64,000 nt of DNA. Origin: Candidatus Pantoea deserta. GTDB taxonomy: Bacteria > Pseudomonadota > Gammaproteobacteria > Enterobacterales > Enterobacteriaceae. The stretch lies in the NCBI RefSeq assembly GCF_003813865.1, contig NZ_RMVG01000015.1, forward strand, positions 60,513-124,512. Direction: 5' to 3'. Below, piece after piece: positions 8,028 through 15,982 of the stretch; positions within the stretch are counted from its first letter, which is position 1; each line of letters opens with the position of its first letter. The translations under genes were made by a program, and so were the position numbers. The notes beneath the pieces are model-generated. The model saw only the letters and a list, made by a program, of their open reading frames with translations. It ran no database searches and had not been told where the DNA came from.

Positions 8028-9053
8028 TCAGGAAAGAGGCTGGCTGGAGCCGCGCACCACCAGTTCGCCGGAAAAGACCTGTTCGCCGACCGGTCCGGCA
8101 GTGCCTTCAATACGGGCGATCAGCCGTTCCAGCGCCGCATAGCCAATCTGCCAGGTGGGCTGGCGCAGCGTGGTAATGCCGACGCCAGCCAGCGCGGCCC
8201 ACTCCAGCTCATCAAAACCGAGCAGGCCGATATTTTCACCCCAGCGCATGCCGACGCGCTGCATCGCGCGCGCAACCTGTAAGGTCATCGCGCCGTTCGC
8301 CACCATTACCGCCGCGCGCTTGCCGCTCTGGCGTCGCGCATAGTCGAGCAGCAGCGCATCCAGCGTCGCAGGCTGATGCTGCGGCACTTCGGCGTTTTCA
8401 TAGACGACTTGCGGGCAGGCGGCCAGCCGCTGGCGGAACGCCTGCAACCGCTCGCGGCGCGTGTTAACGCTGCCCAGCGGCTCGCTTAAAAACAGCAGCG
8501 CCTCATAGCCGTTGTCCAGCAGATGCTGCGTGGCGATTTCCGTGGCTTCGGCGTTATTCAGGCCGACCACGTCGCAGGCAAAATCAGGAATTTTTCGGTC
8601 GATCAGCACCATCGGCAGCAGGGACTGCTGCAAACGGCTCAGCGCCTCTTCACGCATGCCGACGGCATTGACCACCACGCCCTCGACCTGATAACTGCTC
8701 AGCAGCTGCAAATAGTGCTGTTCCAGATCCACTTCATTATTGGTGTTGCACATCAGTAGCGTAAAGCCGCGCTCGCGGCAGGCCGCTTCGATACCGCACA
8801 TCACGTCGACCGAATACGGGTTAGTGATGTCCGCAATAATCAGACCGATCAGGCGCGTGCGGCCACGCTTCAGCCCGCGCGCCATCTGGCTGGGGCGGTA
8901 ATCAAGTTCAGCAATGGCCTGTTCGATGCGGGCTTTTAAATCAGCGGAAAGAAGATGCTGCTCGCCATTGAGATAGCGAGACACGCTGGTTTTACCGGTT
9001 CGCGCGCTGCGAGCGACATCGCTGATGGTGGCGCGAGGCGGTCTGTTCTTCAT
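8028..9053 (-). CDS. ptxS: LacI-family repressor PtxS (2-ketogluconate regulator)
   Basis: The 341-residue protein has a LacI helix-turn-helix at residues 9-30 (ISDVARSARTGKTSVSRYL) and hinge residues near RPSQMARGLK. A periplasmic-binding-protein-like effector domain follows, with IIADITNPYSVDVMCGIE. It lies just upstream of the kgu operon in the same orientation, and a near-canonical PtxS palindrome sits at 7939-7954. The effector is therefore most likely 2-ketogluconate. No copy of the operator is visible in its own upstream gap (9054-9123), so self-repression is not supported by sequence here. The family is certain; the PtxS name is from context. Confidence 0.88.
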   Translation of the reverse strand: MKNRPPRATISDVARSARTGKTSVSRYLNGEQHLLSADLKARIEQAIAELDYRPSQMARGLKRGRTRLIGLIIADITNPYSVDVMCGIEAACRERGFTLLMCNTNNEVDLEQHYLQLLSSYQVEGVVVNAVGMREEALSRLQQSLLPMVLIDRKIPDFACDVVGLNNAEATEIATQHLLDNGYEALLFLSEPLGSVNTRRERLQAFRQRLAACPQVVYENAEVPQHQPATLDALLLDYARRQSGKRAAVMVANGAMTLQVARAMQRVGMRWGENIGLLGFDELEWAALAGVGITTLRQPTWQIGYAALERLIARIEGTAGPVGEQVFSGELVVRGSSQPLS

Positions 9054-9123
9054 GTCGGTACCTGTAGAAAGAGAAACAGGCAGAGACTAGCACAGCCTCA
9101 GGCCGTGGCAACAAGGACGTGCA

Positions 9124-10110
9124 TCAGAGGGATGCGGGTTCCAGCCAGGGCTGACGCAGCAGCTGTAGCTGTTCCGGCGGCGCGCCGTTCAGCATCCGCA
9201 CCACCATGTCGGCGAGCTGATCGCCGGTTTCTCGCTGCGAAGCCTGGCGGATTGCAGTGACCGGCGCGTCAATAATCGCTTCGCGCGGCAGACCTTCCCA
9301 GGCATACAGGCGCACCGCCTGCGGGCCCGACAGGCGCTGCGCCTGCTGTAGCGCCAGCGCCGCGCCTTCCGCCAGCGCGCTGCTGTCGGTGATAATCGCC
9401 TCAGGCGGGACATCCTGCGCCAGCCAGGCCAGGCTCTGCTGATAGCCCGCGCGACGCGACGGCGGGATGGCGACGATGTCAAAAGGCGCCCCCTCGGCTA
9501 TCGCATCGAGAAAACCCTGGCGGCGATCGCGCACAAAGGTGGTGTTTTCATCGCTGCCCAGCCAGGCGATACGCGTCAGCCCCTGTCGCAGACAGGCTTC
9601 TACCGCCTGACGCGAACCCTGCTGATGATCGACGTCAAGCCAGGCGTAGGGCTGAGGCAGATCGCTGCGTCCGAGCGTGATAAAGGAGAAATTTTTCTGC
9701 TGCAAACTCAGCAGGCGCTCATCCTGCGGTGCCGTATGGGTCACGATAAGCGCATCCAGCACCCGGCTGCGCAGCAGGCGCGTTAAGGTGCGGGGACCAT
9801 CATGCGGCTTATCGACCAGCAGCAGCAGATCGATTTCCTGCTGAGCGAGGCGCTGATCGAGCGCCAGCAGCATCTCGCTAAAGCGGCAGTCGCTAATGGG
9901 CGACGTCCGGCCAGGAAACACCAGTCCCACCGCATTGGCGCGGCCGGTTTTCAGACGGCGGGCGGCGGCGTTAGGGCGATAACCGCGGCGCTCTGCTTCG
10001 GCCTCGACGCGTTTGCGGGTCTCCGGCGAAACATCGTCATAGCCGTTGAGCGCCCGGCTAACCGTGGTAACCGACAACCCTAAAATAGAGGCAATGGCTT
10101 TAAGTGACAT
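9124..10110 (-). CDS. LacI-family transcriptional regulator, unknown ligand
   Basis: The 328-residue protein has an N-terminal LacI DNA-binding domain (SLKAIASILGLSVTTVSRAL, residues 2-21) and a type I periplasmic-binding-like domain. RPNAAARRLKTGRANAVGLVFPG marks the hinge and first strand. It sits directly upstream of ptxS on the same strand but shares little sequence with it beyond the family features. No sugar transport or catabolic genes adjoin it other than the kgu cluster. I cannot name its effector or target. A second-layer regulator of kgu genes is possible but unproven. Confidence 0.85.
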   Translation of the reverse strand: MSLKAIASILGLSVTTVSRALNGYDDVSPETRKRVEAEAERRGYRPNAAARRLKTGRANAVGLVFPGRTSPISDCRFSEMLLALDQRLAQQEIDLLLLVDKPHDGPRTLTRLLRSRVLDALIVTHTAPQDERLLSLQQKNFSFITLGRSDLPQPYAWLDVDHQQGSRQAVEACLRQGLTRIAWLGSDENTTFVRDRRQGFLDAIAEGAPFDIVAIPPSRRAGYQQSLAWLAQDVPPEAIITDSSALAEGAALALQQAQRLSGPQAVRLYAWEGLPREAIIDAPVTAIRQASQRETGDQLADMVVRMLNGAPPEQLQLLRQPWLEPASL

Positions 10111-10241
10111 GCTGAATGACTCGCTGGACGCCTTTTTTTTACGCTAGCATAAAGTATTTTTTGGTACTACAGCTTGCCTGTTGTCCGGCAGTAATTGTCA
10201 AAACAGGCGCGTAAAAGTGACGAAAAACTGATGTGCTGCTG

Positions 10242-10268
10242 GAAAACGCCCCGAACCGGGGCGTTTTC
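10242..10268 (-). terminator. Rho-independent terminator of yiaD
   Basis: A 12-base perfect stem (GAAAACGCCCCG / CGGGGCGTTTTC) with a 3-base loop lies 4 bases beyond the yiaD stop. It has A/T tails on both sides, so it can terminate in both directions. Confidence 0.85.
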
Positions 10269-10271
10269 GCA

Positions 10272-10934
10272 TCAGCTGAGAGGGCTAAGCGTTATTTCTA
10301 CGCGACGGTTTTGCGCTTTGCCTGCCTCAGTGCTGTTGGTAGCGATCGGATTATCCGGTCCCAGGCCCTGAGTACGCAGGCGACTGGCCGCCACGCCCTG
10401 AGTGATCAGCGAGCTGGCCACGCTCTCCGCGCGCTGCTGCGACAGACGCATATTCAGCGCGCGCGTGCCGGTGCTGTCGGTGTAACCCACCACGTTTACC
10501 GCGGTTTTCGGATACTCTTTCAGCACCATTGCCACGCCGGTAAGGGTGTTTGCGCCCTCGGCTTTCAGGCTGCTGCTGCTGGAGTCGAAGGTCACGTTGT
10601 TCGGCATATTCAGCACGATGTTATCGCCCTGACGCGTCACGCTGACGCCGGTGCCGCGCATCTTTTCGCGCAGTTTCGCTTCCTGCACATCCATGTAGTA
10701 GCCGATGCCGCCGCCCAGCGCGGCGCCGGAGGCTGCGCCGATCAGCGCGCCTTTACCGCGATCTTTTTTCGAGGAGGAGAGCACGCCAACGCCCGCGCCT
10801 ACCAGCGCGCCGACGCCTGCGCCGATGCCGGATTTACCGGCCTGCGATTCGTTGGTGTATGGGTTAACGGTACAACCTGACAGCGCCAGGCTGCCGCTCA
10901 GTAACAGGCAAATCGTAAGTGTTTTTTTGTACAT
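10272..10934 (-). CDS. yiaD: Outer membrane lipoprotein YiaD (OmpA-like domain)
   Basis: The 220-residue protein starts with a lipoprotein signal; the lipobox is LSGC with Cys21 as the lipidated residue. A glycine-zipper region rich in GAGVGAL-type repeats covers residues 34-80. The C-terminal OmpA/MotB domain has the peptidoglycan-binding pattern GYTDSTGTRALNMRLSQQRA near residues 149-168. It matches E. coli YiaD (219 aa), reported there as a suppressor of bamD defects. It is probably anchored in the outer membrane and bound to peptidoglycan. Transcribed alone with its own terminator. Confidence 0.95.
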   Translation of the reverse strand: MYKKTLTICLLLSGSLALSGCTVNPYTNESQAGKSGIGAGVGALVGAGVGVLSSSKKDRGKGALIGAASGAALGGGIGYYMDVQEAKLREKMRGTGVSVTRQGDNIVLNMPNNVTFDSSSSSLKAEGANTLTGVAMVLKEYPKTAVNVVGYTDSTGTRALNMRLSQQRAESVASSLITQGVAASRLRTQGLGPDNPIATNSTEAGKAQNRRVEITLSPLS

Positions 10935-11022
10935 GCGGGTTCCCTAAATCAAACAAAGACATTAAGTCTTTAAAGCGGCTCGATTATGCCGCTTAATGTC
11001 AGAGAAAGGGTGAGGGAAACTC

Positions 11023-11604
11023 TTATTTTGTCGGGGTTGACGATAAAAGGTTGTCAGGATGGCAAAAACAGTTGGTCTGATGATCGCTGATAAGCCCGCA
11101 GGCCTGCATAAAGGAGTAGCAAATTGTTGGGCCGACGAATTTAAAACCACGTTTCTTCAGGGCTTTCGACAGCGCTATGGCCGCTTCTGAGGTCGTTGGT
11201 GCCTCTTTATAGTGGGCAAAATGGTGGATAACCGGCTCGTTATCGACATAACTCCATACGAAGCGGGCAAAATCCTCACCTTTCGCCTCCATCGCCAGGT
11301 ACGCGCGCGCGTTGGTGATGATCGCCGCCAGCTTGCCTCGATGACGAATCAGACCGCTATCCAGCAGCAGGCGCGCCAGATCCTGCTCATCCATCAGGCC
11401 CACCTTCTGGGGATCGAAATGGTGAAAAGCGCGACGGTAATTTTCGCGTTTTTTTAGCACAGTAATCCAGGACAGTCCTGCCTGCTGACCCTCCAGGCAG
11501 AGCATTTCAAACAGCGCCTGCTTGTTTGTCTGCGCAAGACCCCATTCGCGGTCGTGGTATGCCAGGTAAAGCGGGTCTTGAGTAACCCAGCCGCATCGTT
11601 GCAT
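11023..11604 (-). CDS. tag: DNA-3-methyladenine glycosylase I (Tag)
   Basis: The 193-residue base-excision repair glycosylase removes 3-methyladenine from alkylated DNA. It has the family N terminus MQRCGWVTQDPLYLAYHDREWG. The zinc-binding Cys4 and His17 region pair with the C-terminal HQTNCFCH motif, giving the Tag zinc snap. The catalytic Glu is near FEMLCLEGQQAGLSW. The open frame begins at TTG 11610, but ATG 11604 matches the family start. It is divergent from the yhjY-like gene, the same arrangement as in E. coli. Confidence 0.96.
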   Translation of the reverse strand: MQRCGWVTQDPLYLAYHDREWGLAQTNKQALFEMLCLEGQQAGLSWITVLKKRENYRRAFHHFDPQKVGLMDEQDLARLLLDSGLIRHRGKLAAIITNARAYLAMEAKGEDFARFVWSYVDNEPVIHHFAHYKEAPTTSEAAIALSKALKKRGFKFVGPTICYSFMQACGLISDHQTNCFCHPDNLLSSTPTK

Positions 11605-11742
11605 GAGCAATATCCTTATAATGAGAAAATTTAGCGGTGAGGCTTGATCTTACGTACAGTCGGTTAATAGTTATACAGCAGGCGTGATAAAACACCGACT
11701 TAAAACGCCAGTTATCTCCTTCAGCCTCGTCTGGAGCCTCCT

Positions 11743-12432
11743 ATGTTGCAGAAAAGAGAGTGTGCTAGCCTTCGCCTTGCGGCGTTGGGGCTGAGCAGTG
11801 CGTGGCTTTTTTGCTTTACAACGCCTGCCTTAGCCTGGAACAGCGGGACCTTGTCATCAGGTGACAACGGCGCAGACAGTCGGCCCGACTACGACACTAT
11901 TCTTGCGGAAAAAATTTCCCGCAATCATTTGATTACTGGCGACGACGATCAGAAAAATTTTCTCGATGCGGCGCTCAACTCGTCGCAGGCGACCTTTACG
12001 CTGCGCGTAGAGCCTGTACTGCCCGGTCCGCGCTACAGCATCGGCTGGGAAATGCCGCTGGGCGATTCGCTGACCACCGGGCCAGTTGCCCAGTATGCGG
12101 CGGTGCCTGCGCCGCTCCACTGTGAGCAGTGTGACATTAGCCGCGACGGAGTAGCGATGCTGGGCTGGCGCGTGGATTCCCAGCTGGGCTGGGTCGCGCC
12201 TTATGCGCAGCTCAGTTACCGCTATCAGCCAGGCGATAGCCTGAGCGGCGAAGCGCGCGACCGTCTGCCGGATGACGCGCCCATGCGTCAGGAGAGCGGG
12301 ATGGACGTCAGCGTCGGGGCGCAAATTCCCCTGAATAAGAAGATGGCGGCGTTCGCCGCTTTTTCACAGAGCGACGGGCTGAACAGCGGCGAGCAGTTTA
12401 TTTACAGTCTCGGCGTCAGCGCCAGTTTTTAA
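11743..12432 (+). CDS. yhjY: YhjY-like outer membrane beta-barrel protein
   Basis: The 229-residue protein has an N-terminal signal sequence, probably cleaved after TPALA at about residue 31. The remainder has alternating hydrophobic strands and ends in the aromatic GVSASF, a typical outer-membrane insertion signal. DSQLGWVAPYAQLSYRYQ and the C-terminal strands resemble autotransporter translocator barrels such as E. coli YhjY. Its position divergent from tag is also that of yhjY. There is no passenger domain, so it may be an isolated barrel remnant. Function is unknown. Similarity is best in the C-terminal half. Confidence 0.72.
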   Translation: MLQKRECASLRLAALGLSSAWLFCFTTPALAWNSGTLSSGDNGADSRPDYDTILAEKISRNHLITGDDDQKNFLDAALNSSQATFTLRVEPVLPGPRYSIGWEMPLGDSLTTGPVAQYAAVPAPLHCEQCDISRDGVAMLGWRVDSQLGWVAPYAQLSYRYQPGDSLSGEARDRLPDDAPMRQESGMDVSVGAQIPLNKKMAAFAAFSQSDGLNSGEQFIYSLGVSASF

Positions 12433-12507
12433 CAGGGGCATAAAATGAGAAAGGGCGGATAAGTTACGCCATATAATAAGCGCGCTAATCATAATAGTGG
12501 TAATAAT

Positions 12508-13185
12508 ATGCGCGAACAAATTTTAATCCTTGGCCGTGAAGGCGCGGCTTTTCTCTTTGCAACACTGTTCCTTGTGGTCATGATGTCGGCCATCTATATC
12601 GACGTAAACTGGATGAACGACGCCATGCATGAAACCTCGCTGACGGAGACGTTACAGGAGGTGATGCTGGCTTCCATTGCGCTGATATTCTTCTGGTCGG
12701 CGCGTTCTCGTCCAGCCCAGCGCGGCGCGCTGATCCTGATCGGCGGCTTTTACAGCTGTATGCTGATCCGCGAACTGGATTTCCTGTTTGATGCCATCGA
12801 GCAGGGCTGCTGGCTGTGGTTCGCGCTGGCGACCGCCGCCGCCTGTCTGGCGCTGGCGCTGCGTTCTCCACGCGGCACGCTGGATGGTCTGGTTGGTTTT
12901 GTAATAGATCGCAGCTGGCTGATGACCGCCAGCGGTCTGCTGGTGGTGCTGGTGTTTTCGCGTTTGTTCGGAATGCATCAGCTGTGGCAGCACCTGATGC
13001 TGGATGGCTACAACCGCGTGGTGAAAAACATGGCGGAAGAGGGCACCGAGCTGCTGGGCTACAGTATTTGCTGGCTCGCCTCGGTGCGCTATCTGTGGCA
13101 AACGCGCCCTGAGCGCGCAGCGGCGACCGCAGCAGCGCAGCAGCACGCTTCTCTCTCGCCAGAACCGGTCTCCTGGTCTTCGTAA
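12508..13185 (+). CDS. Inner membrane protein of unknown function
   Basis: I do not recognise this 225-residue protein. It has about six hydrophobic segments (roughly residues 12-32, 48-65, 73-88, 100-118, 137-155 and 185-200). These are separated by short polar loops, including an acidic RELDFLFDAIEQG stretch. The C terminus is alanine-rich and polar. No catalytic motif is evident. It lies between the yhjY-like gene and dnaT on the same strand. It has only a poor ribosome-binding site and no clear terminator before dnaT. It could be an integral membrane sensor or transporter accessory, but nothing in the sequence decides this. Confidence 0.75.
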   Translation: MREQILILGREGAAFLFATLFLVVMMSAIYIDVNWMNDAMHETSLTETLQEVMLASIALIFFWSARSRPAQRGALILIGGFYSCMLIRELDFLFDAIEQGCWLWFALATAAACLALALRSPRGTLDGLVGFVIDRSWLMTASGLLVVLVFSRLFGMHQLWQHLMLDGYNRVVKNMAEEGTELLGYSICWLASVRYLWQTRPERAAATAAAQQHASLSPEPVSWSS

Positions 13186-13237
13186 CCTTCGCTTTTTTGG
13201 CGATCCCCGACGCTAAAAAAGGTACAATAAAGGCTTG

Positions 13238-13260
13238 TGCGCCGACGCTCTGTCGGCGCA
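13238..13260 (+). other. Leader hairpin upstream of dnaT
   Basis: Perfect 9-base arms TGCGCCGAC / GTCGGCGCA with a 5-base loop end 27 bases before the dnaT start. A possible -10 TACAAT lies at 13223-13228. There is no U-tract, so it is more likely a 5' leader structure than a terminator. Confidence 0.35.
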
Positions 13261-13287
13261 ACGCGCAGGCCAACGTCAGGTTTCATC

Positions 13288-13824
13288 ATGTCAGTCAAAA
13301 TTCTTACTTCTACGCTTATTGGTCTGGATACCTTTTGTCAGGATCCGCGCCAGGCGCTGCAACAGGCGGAAAACGGCACGCTGGCAGTACTGGATAACTA
13401 TGCGCCGGTGCTGTATGCCGTGACGCCTGAGCGGCTGGCCCATCTGCTGGCGCTGGAAGCCGCCGCGCAGCAGCCCAGCGACGTTACGCTGGACGACAGC
13501 TTATATGACGACCTGCCCGCCACGCTGCCGACGCCGGCGGGTAAATTCGCGATGTATGCAGGCTGGCAGCCCGATGCCGACTTCCAGCGCCAGGCGGCGA
13601 TCTGGGGCGTGGCGCTGAGCGAGCCGGTGACGCCCGCCGAGCTGGCCGCCTTTGTCGCCTACTGGCAGGCGGAAGGCCGTCTGTTCCACCACGTTCAGTG
13701 GCAGCAGAAGCTGGCGCGCAGCGTGCAGATGAACCGCGCCGCCAGCGGCGGACAGCCAAAACGCGACATCACGCAAATCAGCAATACTGATTACAACATT
13801 CCCGATGGGTTTCGAGGTGAGTAA
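13288..13824 (+). CDS. dnaT: Primosomal protein DnaT
   Basis: The 178-residue protein matches E. coli DnaT (179 aa). The start [20 protein letters not shown] and the C-terminal basic segment [20 protein letters not shown] are both recognisable. DnaT acts in PriA-dependent restart of stalled replication forks, bridging PriA-PriB-DNA and the DnaB-DnaC helicase loader. The frame is open from 13237, but the family starts at ATG 13288. Its stop overlaps the dnaC start by one base (TAATG), so translation is probably coupled, as in E. coli dnaTC. Confidence 0.96.
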   Translation: MSVKILTSTLIGLDTFCQDPRQALQQAENGTLAVLDNYAPVLYAVTPERLAHLLALEAAAQQPSDVTLDDSLYDDLPATLPTPAGKFAMYAGWQPDADFQRQAAIWGVALSEPVTPAELAAFVAYWQAEGRLFHHVQWQQKLARSVQMNRAASGGQPKRDITQISNTDYNIPDGFRGE

Positions 13825-14564
13825 TGAAAACGCCGACCGATCTGTTCAGCCGTCTGAAAAAAATGATGCCCGCCAACGTGAAGCCGAAATTCACCAGCGG
13901 TGAAGAGCTGCTGGCGTGGAATCAGGAGCAGGGCCGCCTGCGCTCGGAATCTATCGTGCGTGAAAACCGCGCCATGAAGATGCAGCGCGTGATGGGACGG
14001 TCCGGCATTCGCGAGCTGCATATGAACTGCTCGTTCGACAACTACCGCGTTGAGAATGAAGGGCAGCGCCGGGCGCTGGCGATGGCGCGCCAGTATGCCA
14101 ACGAATTCGAAGGCAGCATCGCCAGTTTTGTCTTCTCCGGCCGTCCCGGCACCGGCAAAAATCATCTGGCGGCGGCCATCGGCAATGACCTGATCCTGCG
14201 CGGCAAGAGCGTGCTGATCGTCACCGTGGCCGATTTAATGTCCAGCATGAAGGGCACCTTTAGCGGCGGCAGCGATATTACCGAAGAGCGCCTGTTGCAG
14301 GATCTCAGCACCGTCGATCTACTGGTGATTGACGAAATTGGCATGCAGAGCGAATCGCGCTACGAAAAGGTGATTATCAATCAGATTGTCGATCGCCGCT
14401 CTTCATCGAAGCGTCCGACCGGCATGCTGTCGAACCTCGATCCGGCAGGCATGAACACCCTGCTGGGCGAACGCGTGATGGATCGTATGCGCCTGGGCAA
14501 CAGTATGTGGGTGCGCTTCGACTGGGAAAGTTACCGCAGCCGCGTGCGCGGTGACGAATATTAA
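13824..14564 (+). CDS. dnaC: DNA replication protein DnaC (helicase loader)
   Basis: The 246-residue AAA+ ATPase loads the DnaB helicase at oriC and at restarted forks. The Walker A motif is GRPGTGKNHL at about residues 103-112, Walker B is LLVIDEIG near 169-176, and an arginine-finger region lies in VMDRMRLG. The N-terminal ~75 residues form the DnaB-interacting domain, including basic RLRSESIVRENRAMK. It is translationally coupled to dnaT and followed by a strong terminator. Length equals E. coli DnaC. Confidence 0.96.
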   Translation: MKTPTDLFSRLKKMMPANVKPKFTSGEELLAWNQEQGRLRSESIVRENRAMKMQRVMGRSGIRELHMNCSFDNYRVENEGQRRALAMARQYANEFEGSIASFVFSGRPGTGKNHLAAAIGNDLILRGKSVLIVTVADLMSSMKGTFSGGSDITEERLLQDLSTVDLLVIDEIGMQSESRYEKVIINQIVDRRSSSKRPTGMLSNLDPAGMNTLLGERVMDRMRLGNSMWVRFDWESYRSRVRGDEY

Positions 14565-14580
14565 GCGCTTAGCGCAGAGA

Positions 14581-14605
14581 AACCGGGCCTGGCCCGGTTT
14601 TTTTT
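14581..14605 (+). terminator. Rho-independent terminator of dnaTC
   Basis: Stem AACCGGGC / GCCCGGTT with a CTG loop is followed by a run of T, 16 bases after the dnaC stop. Confidence 0.9.
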
Positions 14606-14717
14606 CGCCTTCGTCGGACTGGGCGTTAACTTGTGTGAAACAGCGCGCAAAAGTGCCGGATGACGCCTGTCCCGGCGCTGTTACACTGAAAGACGTACAT
14701 TCTGTCAGGTGAGCGCC

Positions 14718-15851
14718 ATGAGAAACATGAGCAAAGGTCCTGCACTACTCAGACTTAATAATCAAAAGCGAGTTATGACGCAGCTACGTCGGTTGCGCGT
14801 CACCTCGCGTCAGGATTTAGCCCGCATCTTGTCGCTCAGCAAAAATACGGTTTCGCTGATTGTCGATGAGCTGCTGGAACAGGCGCTGGTACAGGAACTG
14901 GGGCCGGTCAGCGTAGCCGCCGCCGGGCGCCCCAAAATTGAGATCGCCCTGTTGCCTGACCGGCTGAAAAGCGCGGGGGTGATGGTGGAGCGCAACGTCA
15001 TTTACTGGCGCGTTTGCGATTACTTTTCCCAGGTGATAGTTGAGCAGACGCGGCGCACCGATACCTCAAACCCACGCGTCTTGCTGGAAGAGGTGGCAAA
15101 CCTGTGTCACGAACTGGCAGAGAAACATCCGCAGCTGCTGGGCATTGGACTGGGATTTCCCGGCATCGTCGATCCGCAGCGCGGCTGGATGCACCTTTCG
15201 ACGCATCTCGGCTGGCAGGATGTTGATCTGCTCACCCCGGTGCGGCAAAAAGTTAACCTGCCGCTGCGCGTTATGAACAACGTCAAAGCCTCGGCGCTGC
15301 TGGCGGTACAGCAGCTGGGACTCGATACGGGAAGCAGCCATTTCTATGTGCGCATCTCGGAGGGAATGGGCGGCGCGCTGGTGCAGCAGGGCGAAGTGGT
15401 CACCGGCAACAGCTGGACGGCGGGTGAAGCGGGACATCTTGTGGTTCAGCCGGACGGGCCGCGCTGTCGCTGCGGGCGGCAGGGCTGCATTGAGGCGCTG
15501 ATCAGTAAGCCCGCCATAGAGCAGCAGCTGGCGCAGCGGCGTCCCGGTTTAAGCTGGCAGACGCGCAATGAGGCGCCGAAAGTGGTTGATGAGGTGATGC
15601 AGCTGGCGGGCGGGTTTCTGGCGAAAGCGCTTGGACCCATCGTCCTGCTGCTTAACCCTGCCAGCGTGATCGTCGATGCGCCCTGGAATGTGCACTCTCT
15701 GTTTTGCGATACGGTACGGAAACGTATTGAGTCCAGCACGCCCGCGTTTACGTTCCAGCATACCGCGCTGCATTTTCTCCAGACGCGTCTCGATCCGGCG
15801 GTGGGGCTGTCGCTGGCGGTGATAGAACAGTTTGAACAGCGTCAGGATTAA
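14718..15851 (+). CDS. ROK-family (NagC/Mlc-type) transcriptional regulator
   Basis: The 377-residue protein has an N-terminal winged helix-turn-helix (residues ~20-55, TSRQDLARILSLSKNTVSLI). A ROK sugar-kinase-like domain follows, with the zinc motif CRCGRQGCIE, the sugar-binding segment EAGHLVVQP and GLGFPGIVD. ROK regulators such as NagC, Mlc and Gram-positive XylR bind sugars or sugar phosphates. It lies beside the xylose locus, convergent with the AraC-type xylR. A sugar effector is expected, but xylose itself is not shown. SD AGGTGAG (14707-14713) favours ATG 14718; GTG 14709 and ATG 14727 are alternatives. Confidence 0.87.
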   Translation: MRNMSKGPALLRLNNQKRVMTQLRRLRVTSRQDLARILSLSKNTVSLIVDELLEQALVQELGPVSVAAAGRPKIEIALLPDRLKSAGVMVERNVIYWRVCDYFSQVIVEQTRRTDTSNPRVLLEEVANLCHELAEKHPQLLGIGLGFPGIVDPQRGWMHLSTHLGWQDVDLLTPVRQKVNLPLRVMNNVKASALLAVQQLGLDTGSSHFYVRISEGMGGALVQQGEVVTGNSWTAGEAGHLVVQPDGPRCRCGRQGCIEALISKPAIEQQLAQRRPGLSWQTRNEAPKVVDEVMQLAGGFLAKALGPIVLLLNPASVIVDAPWNVHSLFCDTVRKRIESSTPAFTFQHTALHFLQTRLDPAVGLSLAVIEQFEQRQD

Positions 15852-15982
15852 CGGCGGGGCGGGAGCCAGAGAGCTTCAGACACTACGCGCTGGAGCATAA
15901 ACGGCGAGGTGGCGTCGCGCGGCGCGCCGGAGCAGAAGAAAAAAGCAGCGCGCGCCTGTGTATGGCGAAAACCGGCAGCCAT

